NCBI GenBank assembly: GCA_032229885.1
Contig: JAVYAJ010000082.1
Span: 1-32,740 of the forward strand
Length of the DNA stretch: 32,740 bases
Reading direction: 5' to 3'
Source of the DNA: Anammoximicrobium sp032229885
GTDB taxonomy: Bacteria; Planctomycetota; Planctomycetia; Pirellulales; Pirellulaceae
The number at the start of each line of letters is the position of its first letter. The stretch's first letter is position 1. The notes under the pieces are model-generated. The model saw only the letters and a program-made list of their open reading frames with translations, did no database searches and was not told where the DNA came from. Positions 8,437 to 17,667 of the stretch are shown here, one piece after another. The position numbers and the translations under genes are program-made.

Positions 8437-9309
8437 ATGAAACCCCGCCGCAGAACGCCGCACGAATCGTTGGGGCTTGAGCGTTTTCGTACGCCGCCGT
8501 CCGACGAGCACGGGCTCGCGCTGGACCAATTGACCGCAGCGTACGCCCAGTTGATCGCCCGCGGCGACGATCCGTATGTTTCGCTGCCGGATCCGGACTC
8601 GCTGCCGTCCGTGCTCGATGACGACCCAGACACGGCCGACCAGCGGAATGACGCCCCCGGCGACAGCTCGGGCGACAGCCCGGCAGATGGGCTACTTGGC
8701 GACGATGCCCTGGCCGCCGACCAGTCGAGCGTCGTTCGATCGCCCGACGCCGCGCGCGGATGGGACGATGGTCGTGCGACGGCCGACGAGGCCTACGAAG
8801 TCTCGCCGCGCTCGATCCTCGAAGCGATGCTGTTCGTCGGACACCCGGAGAATAAACCACTCAACAGCGAGCACGTCGCCTCGTTGATGCGCGGCGTGCG
8901 CGCCCACGAGATCGACGAGCTGGTGAAGGAATTGAATCGGACCTACGACGCGGACGGCAGTCCGTACCGAATCGAGGCGATCGGCGCCGGGTATCAGCTC
9001 GCGCTCCGCGACGAGTTCAACGCGTTGCGAGACGTGTTTTACGGCCGCGTCAAGGCCGCGCGGCTGTCGCAAGCCGCCATCGACGTCCTGGCCATCGTCG
9101 CCTATGGCCAGCCCATGACCCGCGAGGACGTGGAAACGCTGCGCGGCAAGCCCAGCGGCAGCTTGTTGAGTCAACTGGTGCGGCGGCAACTGCTGCATGT
9201 CGAGCGGTCATCGACTCGCCCGCGAATCCAACGTTTTTTCACGACCGATCGGTTCTTACACCTGTTCGGCCTGCAAAGTCTGCGCGACCTGCCGCAGACG
9301 CCCGATTGA
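8437..9309 (+). CDS. scpB: Segregation and condensation protein B
   Basis: Partner of SMC and ScpA in the bacterial condensin complex on the nucleoid. The 290-residue product has about 125 acidic, low-complexity N-terminal residues, then tandem winged-helix domains: ILEAMLFVGHPENKPLN opens the first, and LSQAAIDVLAIVAYGQPMTR with TTDRFLHLFGLQSLRDLP the second, all characteristic of ScpB. The usual protein is about 180-200 residues, so the acidic extension is the unusual part. The ATG at 8437 has a strong GGAGG (8427-8431). No scpA or smc lies in the window. It is convergent with the beta-helix gene, with 34 bases between stops and no T-tract terminator seen. Confidence 0.93.
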   Translation: MKPRRRTPHESLGLERFRTPPSDEHGLALDQLTAAYAQLIARGDDPYVSLPDPDSLPSVLDDDPDTADQRNDAPGDSSGDSPADGLLGDDALAADQSSVVRSPDAARGWDDGRATADEAYEVSPRSILEAMLFVGHPENKPLNSEHVASLMRGVRAHEIDELVKELNRTYDADGSPYRIEAIGAGYQLALRDEFNALRDVFYGRVKAARLSQAAIDVLAIVAYGQPMTREDVETLRGKPSGSLLSQLVRRQLLHVERSSTRPRIQRFFTTDRFLHLFGLQSLRDLPQTPD

Positions 9310-9343
9310 GGCCGGCACGCGCGGCTCGACGATCTGCGGCCGA

Positions 9344-12076
9344 CTAGCGGTTTTCGATATGGAAGTTGTCCAGGTAAAACCCTGTCTTGGCGGTCGCCAT
9401 GCTGCACCAGCCGATCCACGTCAGGTTTTTGAAACTCGCATCGCCCACGTCTAGGCCGGCGAACCGGCGCGGCGTCTGGTCGGGCAACTGGACGGTCAGA
9501 TCCCACTTGCCGTCTCCGTCGGCTCCGATCCGGGCCACAAGCTCGACGTGGAACCACTCGTTTACGGGCAGATCGAGCAGCGGGCGGCCCGCCACACTGA
9601 GCTTGCCGTCGCGGATCCACAGCGATGGCCCGATGCGATAAGGGTTAACATCCCAACTGCGCCATTCGTGAAACAGGACGGCGCCCGGGTCGAGTCGCAG
9701 ATCGAAGCGGCATTGTGCGCGACCGCTGGTATAGTTCGGCTTGTAGACCAGATGCGGATTGAAGACCGCCTTCAGCCCGGGCGCGTCTTGGACTCGCAGG
9801 CTGCGGGCGCCGCCCGCCGCGGTCTGGTTGGTCACCGCAATCCAGTCGCCCCGTTTCTCGACGTTCACCTCGGCATCGGCGGGCGGGGCTCCGAGCGGAG
9901 TCAGTTCGAAATCGTCGGCGACCGTCAGTGGCGGCGGCAGCGGCGGTTCGGGCGCGAACTCAACGGGCGGATACGTGAACCCGCTCGGGATCGCCACCCA
10001 TGCCGGGTCGCCGTATAGGCCGGCCCGCGTGTAATCGAACGGTTTGAACCCGACCTTGGCCGCCGGCGATTCGGGCTTCAATCGGAAATCGCCGTGGGCC
10101 GGATCGACGAACAGCGGGTCGGCGACGAGCGATCCGCGGTCCCAGCCTTTGGCTTGTCGCTGATCCAGCGTCAGCCCCTGAAAGTCGACGGCTGCGCCCG
10201 AGGCATCGAAGTACAGATTGCTCTCGAAGGTCACCTGATCGTCGTTGATACGGCCGGCCGCGATCAGCGGTCCCGTGTCCCAGTAGATCAGGTTGTTGGC
10301 GAGTGTGAACGAGCGGTGATCCTCGACGCGCGAGCGCTGGATCTGGCCATCCATGCTGAAGGCCAGGATGTTGTTGCGAACCACGTTGTCGCGGCCGTAG
10401 TGCTGGTGATATGTCCCCGTCTTGACCCGATAGACCAGGTTGTTTTCCAGCACGATGCCCGTGCTGCCTTCGTCGTTGTACAGCCCCCACCCGCCGCGTC
10501 CGTAGCGGTCGTACGAGTACACGTCGTGAATCACATTGTTGCTGACCGTCGTGCCCGCCGCAGGCCCCAGCGTGTACACGCCGCCCATATCGCTGAGCAC
10601 GCCCCAACCGAGATGATGAATTCGGTTGAACTCGATCTTGTTCTGCACCGACAGCGTCGGCCGATAGCCCCACGTCCAGCCGACGGAGACGCCCGTATAG
10701 AACTGGTCGCTGATGTCGTTGTGGGTGACCTGGTTGTGTCCGCTGTGGCCGATCCAGACGCCGATCGCCCCATGATGGATGCGTGCCGCGCGGTGGATGA
10801 TATTGTTGTCACAGACGATGCGCGAGGTGTGCGTGTCGGGCTGGTCCGGATCGACTTTCGTCTGGCCGATCATCACGCCGCCGCCGCCCAGATCGTCGAG
10901 CCAGCACCGTTGGATTCGACAGTCGCGGCAGCCGGCCTGGAACCACACGGCGTGCGTGCCGACGTGTTTCACCGCACAGTCTTCGATCGCCACGTGGCGC
11001 GCGCCGTCGACCGTGATCGCGGCCGGGATCGTGACCTCCGCCTGGCCGTCGCCGTGGCCCGTCGGCGGCAGGACGTATTGTCCGAACTCGAAATGCAGCC
11101 CTTTGAGGGTTACGTGCTCGACGAACCGCGCATCGTCCGACTGGCCGGCGATCGTGACGAACTGTTCCAAGACGGGCGCGACCACCGTGGCGGTAGTCAT
11201 GTCCTCGTCCTCGCGGGGCAGGTACGCCAGCGTTCCGTCGCGATCTAGAAACCATTCGCCGGGCTCGTCCAGCGCGGCGCGATAGTTCTCCAGATGATAG
11301 CGGCAATTGCTGCCCCAATTGGCAAAGCCCCAGGGGACGCCCGCGGTCGTCACGACCAGCCCGGTCGCCGGATCGACGCTCGCCAACCGCGAGCGGGAGA
11401 CCTCCCACGAATGATACGTGACCAGCGTCGCGTCGCGAAGCTGTTCCGGCGGCGCTGCGGCGAGCGCCCGGATGTCTTCGACCCGCGCGCGAAACGCGCG
11501 GTTGGCCAGACTGCCGATCTGGCCGGTCGCCGGATCGACGCCGTGATCCACTTTGCCGAGGACATAGTAGTAGAACTTGTTCGGACTGCGGGCCCGCACC
11601 GCGCGGCGCCCGTTGACCCATAACTGTTCGAAATACCATCGACCTTCCGCCACGTCGGGGACGCGCGCGGTCCACACGCCGGACGCGGTGCGCGTGAATC
11701 CCGTGATCTGGCGGCCTCCCGAGAAACGCGGCGTCGCGCCCGCGGCCGCTTCGTAGCGGATCGGTCTCGCGGCCGAACCGCTGTCGGCGGGCGTCAGGAC
11801 TAGCGGCTCGTGCATCGTGTATCGGCCGTCGGCGACCACCACGCGCACCGGTTCGGTCGGCGGCCCATCGCCCGTGAGCTTGCGAATCGCGTCGCGGGCG
11901 CCGCCGAGCGTCGCCAAGGGACCATCGGTTCGATCCGCGTTGGCTTCCGCCAACTGACCGGACCAGGCGTCGTTGCCCAGCGGCGATACGTACAGTTCGG
12001 CCGCCGCGGCAAGGCTCGATATCGTCGGAATTGACATCAGAGCCAGACAGATCAGACGAACAAGATCGGTTCGCAT
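9344..12076 (-). CDS. Large secreted right-handed beta-helix protein
   Basis: A 910-residue exported protein. Residues 1-26 are a Sec signal ending near SSLAAAA. The mature start ELYVSPLGNDAWSG matches the opening strand of many planctomycete beta-helix proteins. The middle has repeated short strands with stacked Asn and His, such as IVCDNNIIHRAARIHHGAIG, HNQVTHNDIS, TVSNNVIHDVYSYDRYGRGG and IVLENNLVYRV, as in parallel beta-helix polysaccharide-active enzymes. The last 200 residues look like a concanavalin-type beta-sandwich (VADDFELTPLG to FYLDNFHIENR). The ATG at 12074-12076 follows an AAAGGAAAT; the open frame extends to 12532 but the extension lacks a signal. Lyase or glycosidase activity is plausible but no catalytic triad is assigned. 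Confidence 0.87.
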   Translation of the reverse strand: MRTDLVRLICLALMSIPTISSLAAAAELYVSPLGNDAWSGQLAEANADRTDGPLATLGGARDAIRKLTGDGPPTEPVRVVVADGRYTMHEPLVLTPADSGSAARPIRYEAAAGATPRFSGGRQITGFTRTASGVWTARVPDVAEGRWYFEQLWVNGRRAVRARSPNKFYYYVLGKVDHGVDPATGQIGSLANRAFRARVEDIRALAAAPPEQLRDATLVTYHSWEVSRSRLASVDPATGLVVTTAGVPWGFANWGSNCRYHLENYRAALDEPGEWFLDRDGTLAYLPREDEDMTTATVVAPVLEQFVTIAGQSDDARFVEHVTLKGLHFEFGQYVLPPTGHGDGQAEVTIPAAITVDGARHVAIEDCAVKHVGTHAVWFQAGCRDCRIQRCWLDDLGGGGVMIGQTKVDPDQPDTHTSRIVCDNNIIHRAARIHHGAIGVWIGHSGHNQVTHNDISDQFYTGVSVGWTWGYRPTLSVQNKIEFNRIHHLGWGVLSDMGGVYTLGPAAGTTVSNNVIHDVYSYDRYGRGGWGLYNDEGSTGIVLENNLVYRVKTGTYHQHYGRDNVVRNNILAFSMDGQIQRSRVEDHRSFTLANNLIYWDTGPLIAAGRINDDQVTFESNLYFDASGAAVDFQGLTLDQRQAKGWDRGSLVADPLFVDPAHGDFRLKPESPAAKVGFKPFDYTRAGLYGDPAWVAIPSGFTYPPVEFAPEPPLPPPLTVADDFELTPLGAPPADAEVNVEKRGDWIAVTNQTAAGGARSLRVQDAPGLKAVFNPHLVYKPNYTSGRAQCRFDLRLDPGAVLFHEWRSWDVNPYRIGPSLWIRDGKLSVAGRPLLDLPVNEWFHVELVARIGADGDGKWDLTVQLPDQTPRRFAGLDVGDASFKNLTWIGWCSMATAKTGFYLDNFHIENR

Positions 12077-12476
12077 GGCAGATTTCCTTTGCGCTGCGCA
12101 GCGCCATCGTCGTGACTTTGTGACAACGTGTTCGCCCCTCGCGTGGCCATGACGGAGCGTGGCGCCGGAGCGTGGCTCCCAAAGCCGAGGCAGGTTTCTA
12201 AAAGGACGTCCTCTCCAAGCCGCACGCACTCTGCCTCGTCCGCTGTTCGGACCGACGCCTGCGAGCGGCGTCTCTGTGCCCCGCGGCGTGGATCGACGCC
12301 GCGTCGGGCCAAGCGAGATGGCGTCGCGGGCCCACAATCTGCGGCATGATAAACGCCGGCCGGCGGCGAACACAACCGTGGCGGGGGGCGGGCAGTTGCA
12401 TTTTAAGGCCGCCTGCGTACACTGGACAGCCGTACGGCGCAGCGGGGTGTCGTGTTCGTCGGCCAGAGAATCGATT
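12077..12476. other. Divergent spacer between beta-helix gene and hisE, with GGAGCGTGGC direct repeats
   Basis: No credible gene. GGAGCGTGGC occurs twice in direct orientation (12154-12163 and 12167-12176); its complement GCCACGCTCC appears at 32710-32719. Promoters for the two flanking genes should lie here, but no convincing -35/-10 pair was picked out. Confidence 0.5.
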
Positions 12477-12812
12477 ATGAACGCAGCGGGCTCGGTGTTG
12501 TCGCGGCTGATGCAGGTCATCCAGGAACGCAAGGCGAATCTTCCCGAGCGATCCTATACGACGACCCTGTTTCGCGGCGGTGTCGACAAGATCGGCGCAA
12601 AGGTCCTGGAAGAGGCGCGCGAAACGGTCGAGGCGGCGGCCGAGTCGGGCGAGGAGGGTCGGCGTCATCTGGTGGCCGAGGCGGCCGACGTCCTGTATCA
12701 CCTGCTCGTGCTGCTGGCCCATCGCGACGCGGATTTGAGCGACGTCGAGGCCGAGTTGGGCCGTCGCTTTGGGATTTCGGGACTGGAGGAAAAGGCCTCG
12801 CGGACCTCGTGA
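12477..12812 (+). CDS. hisE: Phosphoribosyl-ATP pyrophosphatase
   Basis: Second step of histidine synthesis: hydrolysis of phosphoribosyl-ATP to phosphoribosyl-AMP. The 111-residue product is a standalone HisE of normal length, not fused to HisI. It has the MazG-like all-alpha signature: KIGAKVLEEARETVEAA with metal-binding Glu residues, then AEAADVLYHLLVLL carrying the Asp and the YH pair. The ATG at 12477 has only a weak purine-rich AGAGAA upstream; the frame is open to 12159 without family similarity. hisG starts 69 bases after its stop, consistent with an operon in which consecutive steps 1 and 2 are adjacent. Confidence 0.93.
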   Translation: MNAAGSVLSRLMQVIQERKANLPERSYTTTLFRGGVDKIGAKVLEEARETVEAAAESGEEGRRHLVAEAADVLYHLLVLLAHRDADLSDVEAELGRRFGISGLEEKASRTS

Positions 12813-12881
12813 GCCGCCTTGCTTGAAATGGCTGCCGACATTTTCCCGACCGAAATCGGCGGAAAGGGACTCGCGGACACC

Positions 12882-13733
12882 ATGACCAACCTGCGCATCG
12901 GCGTTCCCAGCAAAGGGCGCCTGTCGGAACTGGCTGTCGAATTGCTGAAACAAGCCGGGCTGACGTTCAGCCGCCAGGAACGCAATCTGTTTGCGCGCGT
13001 CAACGAGATGCCGATCGAGGTCACCTTTTTGCGCACGGACGACATCCCCGTGTTGTGCGCCGAGGGCGCGATCGACATGGGGATTACCGGCAGCGACCTG
13101 ATCGGCGAGGCCGCGGCCGATGTGCAGACACGGCTGGCCCTGGGGGTCGGCCGCTGTCGGTTGGCACTGTGCGTCTCCGAGGATTCCTCCCACGCCTCGC
13201 CGGCCGACTTGGACGGACAACGCGTCGCAACCAGCTTTCCGCGGCTCACCGAACAATATCTCTCCCACTACGGCGCACGCGTACACCTGGTCCCGATTTC
13301 GGGATCGGTCGAAGTGACGGTGGGCCTGGGCGTTGCCGACGCCGTCGTCGACCTGGTCGAAACCGGCAGCACTTTGGCGGCGAACCGCCTGCGAATCCTG
13401 GCCGAGATCGGCCGGTACGAGACGGTGCTGGTACAGAATCATCGGCAGAGACACAGCGACGTGGCGGATCGGGTCGTGCGGCGACTCGAGGGCGTCGTGA
13501 TTGCCCGCGCGTACTCGCTGTTGGAATACAACGTCCGAGTCGACCAGCTTTCCGACGCCGAACAGATCACGCCCGGCTTCAAGTCGCCGACGGTCAGCCG
13601 ACTGGAAGATTCGAACTGGTGCGCCGTGCGCGTGATGGTGCCTCGCCAGGATGTCATCGAAACGATGGAGCGGCTCGAAGCGTTGGGCGCATCGGCGATT
13701 CTCGAAGTGCCGATCATCAATTGTCGGCTATGA
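12882..13733 (+). CDS. hisG: ATP phosphoribosyltransferase, long form
   Basis: Committed step of histidine synthesis: ATP plus PRPP to phosphoribosyl-ATP. The 283-residue product begins MTNLRIGVPSKGRLSE; the substrate-binding blocks VTFLRTDDIPVLCAEGAIDMG and the PRPP loop VSGSVEVT-like ISGSVEVTVGLGVADAVVDL follow. The last 75 residues (from VIARAYSLLEYN to EVPIINCRL) form the ACT-like regulatory domain of the long HisG form, which gives histidine feedback inhibition and needs no HisZ. The ATG at 12882 was chosen because it matches the family start and follows AAGGGA at a long spacing; in-frame ATG 12828 and TTG 12819 are alternatives. Confidence 0.95.
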   Translation: MTNLRIGVPSKGRLSELAVELLKQAGLTFSRQERNLFARVNEMPIEVTFLRTDDIPVLCAEGAIDMGITGSDLIGEAAADVQTRLALGVGRCRLALCVSEDSSHASPADLDGQRVATSFPRLTEQYLSHYGARVHLVPISGSVEVTVGLGVADAVVDLVETGSTLAANRLRILAEIGRYETVLVQNHRQRHSDVADRVVRRLEGVVIARAYSLLEYNVRVDQLSDAEQITPGFKSPTVSRLEDSNWCAVRVMVPRQDVIETMERLEALGASAILEVPIINCRL

Positions 13734-13957
13734 TTCGCGACGAACGCACGGCGTTTCGCGACGTGCACGCGAGCGCCGGGCTGTGTCTGACCAAAGGCGC
13801 GGCTCGGCCGCGCGCCGATCGAACAACCGTACCGACGCCTGCTTGGCGAAAGGCCCCGTCTGTACTACTAACCTCAAACATCGTGAACTTTTCGACAATG
13901 TTTTCAGACAGTGACAGCGTTAAGTTGTTGAAGGATTACGTCCTGTGCTGGCAGTAG
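13730..13957 (+). CDS. Possible small ORF overlapping the hisG stop
   Basis: A 75-codon frame whose ATG overlaps the hisG stop as ATGA. The product is unrecognised: first half Arg/Ala-rich, second half with fewer GC-rich codons and a mild hydrophobic stretch (VLLTSNIVNFSTMF). There is no membrane segment or motif. The overlap geometry favours translation by coupling, but the composition changes midway and the end abuts a repeat element, so it may be chance. Low confidence. Confidence 0.15.
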   Translation: MIRDERTAFRDVHASAGLCLTKGAARPRADRTTVPTPAWRKAPSVLLTSNIVNFSTMFSDSDSVKLLKDYVLCWQ

Positions 13958-14065
13958 CTCTGTGTCCTCTGCGTCTCTGCGTTTGATCGACGTCCTTGCG
14001 CGGACGAGTTGGCCGGGCTACATGAAAATACGTTTTGGAAACGCAGAGACGCTGAGGACGCTGAG
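13958..14065. repeat. 108-bp MITE-like element with 27-bp imperfect terminal inverted repeats
   Basis: The arms are 13958-13984 and 14039-14065. The inner 14 bases of each arm (13971-13984 and 14039-14052) are perfect complements; 10 of the outer 13 also pair. The left arm reads CTCTGTGTCCTCTGCGTCTC and on. The 54-bp centre contains a small hairpin (CGTCC...GGACG). Sequences of this CTCTGCGTCTCTGCG type recur as intergenic repeats in unrelated bacteria, by my recollection; that is not tested here. Confidence 0.55.
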
Positions 14066-14404
14066 ATTTCGGCGCCCCGTCGTGGCGGGGAGAGACATGA
14101 CAGGCGAACCACGGCGGCTGGACACGGATATTGGAGATGAAGAAGAACGGTTAAACGCGATGTCTTTATTCGTGTGATTCATGGTCCTCTTCAAAAATTC
14201 TCGGCCCGTGTTTGGTTGCGGCTGCTGGCCGCACTAGGATGAGTCGGGACAACGCCCAGCGGCAAAGCGGCACAGGACGAAAGATCCCGTTTGTCGGAAA
14301 AGGCGATGTGGCCGCCGCGTCGCGTGCGTCGTACACACAGCTTTTTCTCGAGTTGGACATGGTTTTAGTTGCGGCCCGCGGCCGCGTTTAGACAGGAGCG
14401 CGCC
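14066..14404. other. Non-coding spacer upstream of the ceramidase-like gene
   Basis: No gene supported; with the element before it this gives about 450 bases without firm coding. Composition is less GC-rich than neighbours, and a stretch near 14103-14127 (GAACCACGG...TGGACACGGAT) resembles degenerate intergenic repeats. The Shine-Dalgarno AGGAG of the next gene is at 14394-14398. Confidence 0.45.
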
Positions 14405-17281
14405 ATGAGAAGCATCCCCGGATTCATGCTAGCCGCTTGCCTGGCGAGCCTGGCCACCGCGGCCTGTGCGGGCGAGGAAAAAACGTTCCGCGCCGGCGCG
14501 GCTCAGGTGGATATCACGCCGGTCGAGTTTCCCGTGATCAACAGCGGCGGATTCATCGAGCGCACCGCGACGCGCGCCAACGATCGTTTGATGTCGCGGG
14601 CGCTGGTCCTGGACGACGGGACTACGCGGATTGCCCTGGTGGTGGTCGACAACCTGATGTTGCCGCACGACCTGGTCGAGGAAGTAAAACGCCAGGCGAG
14701 CCGGGCCACGGGAATTCCGACGGCGCGGATGTTGATCAGCGCTACGCACACGCACTCGGGGCCGTCCGTCATGGGCGCGCTAGGCAGCCGCGCGGACCCG
14801 GCGTATACCCGATTTCTGCCCGGAAAAATTGTCGAGAGCATCGCGCTGGCCGTTGATCATCTCGAACCGGCACGGATCGGCTGGGGCAGCGTCCAGGATT
14901 TCGCCCACAACCATTGCCGACGGTGGATCTTCCGACCGGACCGCATGGGGAACGATCCGTTCGGCGACCGTACGGTACGGGCGATGATGCACCCCGGCTA
15001 CGAGAGCCCGAATCACGTCGGGCCGTCCGGACCGGTCGATCCCGAGTTGTCTGTGTTGTCCGTCCAATCGATCGCCGGTCGTCCGATCGCCGTGCTGGGA
15101 AACTATGCGTTCCACTATAAGGGCTCGGCGGCGATCTCGGCCGACTTCTGCGGACGCTTCGGCGACGCGCTGGCGGCGCTGATCGGCGCGGACGACGTCT
15201 CGCCGCCGTTCGTCGGCATGATGTCTCAGGGCACCAGCGGCGACAGCATGTGGATGGACTATGCCAAACCGGCCAACGACCCGGGACTGGATGGCTACAC
15301 GCAGGAGATGGCGCGCTCCGCCCTGAAGGCCTACGAGAAAATCGTCTATCACGACTGGGCGTCGCTGGCGATGGCCGAATCGCGTCTGCGGCTAGGGCGC
15401 CGCGCGCCGGACGAAGCGCGCCTGGCGTGGGCGCGGGACGTGGCGGCCAAGATCCAGGATCGGCTGCCGCAGGATCGCGAAGAGGTGTATGCCCTGGAAG
15501 CGCTGTATCTGCACGCCGAGCCCGAGGTCGAGATCCTGCTGCAGGCGGTGCGGATCGGCGAACTGGGGATCACCGCGTTGCCGACCGAGACCTTTGGGAT
15601 CACGGGCCTGGCGCTCAAGGCCCAAAGCCCGCTGGCGCAGACGTTCAATATCGAACTGGCCAACGGTGCGATCGGCTATATCCCGCCGCCGGAACAGCAC
15701 GCCTTGGGCGGCTATACCACCTGGCCAGCCCGCACGGCTGGCTTGGAACCCCAGGCGGCAGCCAAGATCACCGACCGTTTATTGACGCTGTTGGAACAGA
15801 TCTCTAACCAGCCGCGCACGTTTCGGGCGATTCCGGCGGACGACTACTGCGAGGCGGTCCTGAAAGATCAGCCTGCCGCGTTCTGGCGGCTAGACGAGCT
15901 TGGCGGCACCGTGGCGCACGATGCGTCCGGGAACGATCGGTCCGCCGCGTACGAGACGGGCATCGCATTTTATTTGCCGGGCCGCAGCCCGCACGATTTG
16001 GAGTTCGCCGAACAAGCGGTCACGCGCGGCGTGCATCTGGCGGGCGGCCGGATCATCGCCGCGGCGCCGGCGGCGGACCAACAGGCGTGGAGCGTCGAGT
16101 TCTGGTTTTGGAACGGGCTGCCGGCCGACGCACGGCCGATCTGCGGCCATCTGTGCGCGGTGAGCGGCGCGGGCGACACGGAAGACAGCGCCGATCAACT
16201 CCGGATCGAAGACGTGACCGCGGCCGAGCCGATCTTGCGGTTCGCCAACGGCTTGGGCGCGGACCTCGCGGGGCGGACGCGATTGCGTTTGCGGGCCTGG
16301 CACCACGTCGTTCTGGTTCGCGACGGACGGCAGGTGGCCGTGTATCTGAACGGAAATCCGGAGCCGGAGATCCGCGGCGAAGTCGATGTCAAATCGCTCA
16401 GCAAACCGCGGCTGATTTTCGGCGGCCGTCACGACACGGACAGCACGTTGGAAGGCAAACTGGATGACATCGCCGTGTACGGTCGCGCCCTGACCGGGGC
16501 CGAGGTGGCGGCACACTATCGGGCGTCCGGGCTGACGCCGCCGTTGCCGTCTCCGCCGCCCAAGATCGCGCCGCTACAGACCATCCGCCCCACCACGGCC
16601 GCTGCGATCGAACGCTATGCGGCCGCGGTTCGCCAGAGCCGCCCCGCCGGGTGGTGGACGCTGCACGAAGCGGATCAGCGCCGTGTGCCCGACGCCAGTG
16701 GACACGGCTGCGAGGCGATCTTGGAAGAAGGCGCAGGCCCGTGGCGATCCGGCCCGGGGGGCACGCCCTTTGCCGAGGGTCGATTGGCCGCGGTTCTGGC
16801 CGACCTGCCAGGCGACTACTCGGCCGAAATGTGGATCTGGAACGAGCTGCCCGTCACGGCTCGGCCGGTTACCGGTTATTTCTTCTCGCGCGGCGTCGAC
16901 GCGGCTGCCGGAGCGCCGGGCGAGCACATCGGCATCGGTGGAACCGCGGGCGGCCCCGGACGCCTGATCGTGTACAACGGGAACGAGCGACACGAACTGC
17001 TGGTCGGGGCCACACTGCTGCCCTTGAACTCGTGGAATCATGTCGTACTCGTCCGCCAAGGCGGCGTGGTGCGCGTGTACCTGAACGGGCAGGCCGAACC
17101 GGACATCGAAGGCCGGCTGACCAAGACCTTCCCCGCCGACTGTGGCCAGATCTTCGTCGGCGCGCGGAACGACAAGTTCGCGCCGTTTCAAGGTCGGATC
17201 GATCACGTCGCGATCTACCATCGCGCGCTGGACGCCGCCGAGATCGCCGCCCATTTCGCAGCGGCCGGCGTCGCCCCTTGA
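14405..17281 (+). CDS. Secreted neutral-ceramidase-like hydrolase with two C-terminal LamG modules
   Basis: A 958-residue exported protein. Residues 1-22 form a Sec signal ending near AACAGE. Residues about 25-460 match the neutral/alkaline ceramidase N-terminal fold: FRAGAAQVDITP, SATHTHSGP with zinc-ligand candidates H115 and H117, NYAFHYKG with H237, and ALPTETFGITGL at the expected position of the ligand Glu. The classical GDVSPN serine motif is not present; SQGTSGDSMW stands in that region. Two LamG/concanavalin modules follow, from about residue 490 (FWRLDELGGTVAHDASG) and 747 (WWTLHEADQRRVPDASG), ending in the similar tails LDDIAVYGRAL and IDHVAIYHRAL, so they are a tandem duplication. 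AGGAG lies six bases before the ATG. True amide substrate is unknown; ceramide is only the family name. Confidence 0.88.
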   Translation: MRSIPGFMLAACLASLATAACAGEEKTFRAGAAQVDITPVEFPVINSGGFIERTATRANDRLMSRALVLDDGTTRIALVVVDNLMLPHDLVEEVKRQASRATGIPTARMLISATHTHSGPSVMGALGSRADPAYTRFLPGKIVESIALAVDHLEPARIGWGSVQDFAHNHCRRWIFRPDRMGNDPFGDRTVRAMMHPGYESPNHVGPSGPVDPELSVLSVQSIAGRPIAVLGNYAFHYKGSAAISADFCGRFGDALAALIGADDVSPPFVGMMSQGTSGDSMWMDYAKPANDPGLDGYTQEMARSALKAYEKIVYHDWASLAMAESRLRLGRRAPDEARLAWARDVAAKIQDRLPQDREEVYALEALYLHAEPEVEILLQAVRIGELGITALPTETFGITGLALKAQSPLAQTFNIELANGAIGYIPPPEQHALGGYTTWPARTAGLEPQAAAKITDRLLTLLEQISNQPRTFRAIPADDYCEAVLKDQPAAFWRLDELGGTVAHDASGNDRSAAYETGIAFYLPGRSPHDLEFAEQAVTRGVHLAGGRIIAAAPAADQQAWSVEFWFWNGLPADARPICGHLCAVSGAGDTEDSADQLRIEDVTAAEPILRFANGLGADLAGRTRLRLRAWHHVVLVRDGRQVAVYLNGNPEPEIRGEVDVKSLSKPRLIFGGRHDTDSTLEGKLDDIAVYGRALTGAEVAAHYRASGLTPPLPSPPPKIAPLQTIRPTTAAAIERYAAAVRQSRPAGWWTLHEADQRRVPDASGHGCEAILEEGAGPWRSGPGGTPFAEGRLAAVLADLPGDYSAEMWIWNELPVTARPVTGYFFSRGVDAAAGAPGEHIGIGGTAGGPGRLIVYNGNERHELLVGATLLPLNSWNHVVLVRQGGVVRVYLNGQAEPDIEGRLTKTFPADCGQIFVGARNDKFAPFQGRIDHVAIYHRALDAAEIAAHFAAAGVAP

Positions 17282-17667
17282 TCAAACCGCCGGCGAGCGA
17301 CGCGTGCGCGAACGCCGGGCCGTGCGCGGCACAGGCGGACGCGCCAACGACCGGCTTGGCGCCGTCTGACGACCGCGGCTACCCCTCCAACATTTCGTCT
17401 GAACAAGGCAGTAGACCGGCAGGACGCGCGGACGATATGATAGGATTGTGATGGCATTGCCGACCAAGTGGCTCGCGAGGCAGTTCGAAGCATCACAGCG
17501 GAACGGACAAGGCAGCAACACAGGCGCGGGCCGACACTTGACCAGGGTGACGACCATGTCTTTGCTGTCGACGGACGAAAGCCCCTGCCCCCCAGGGAAC
17601 AATCCTCACCTACGTCGTTTGCCACTTTCAAACTCGCCTGGCAATATCTTGATCTTGGATCGCGTCC
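17282..17667. other. Spacer with no gene seen
   Basis: 386 bases between the ceramidase-like gene and the kinase gene. Open frames here run on into the kinase in the wrong frame and have no recognisable product. No clear terminator or promoter was identified. Confidence 0.4.

Noticed and set aside
10094..11248. 384-codon plus-strand frame
   Set aside because: Antisense to the beta-helix gene; no recognisable domain.
14166..14360. 64-codon minus-strand ORF
   Set aside because: No Shine-Dalgarno, no motif, and part of it overlaps repeat-like sequence.
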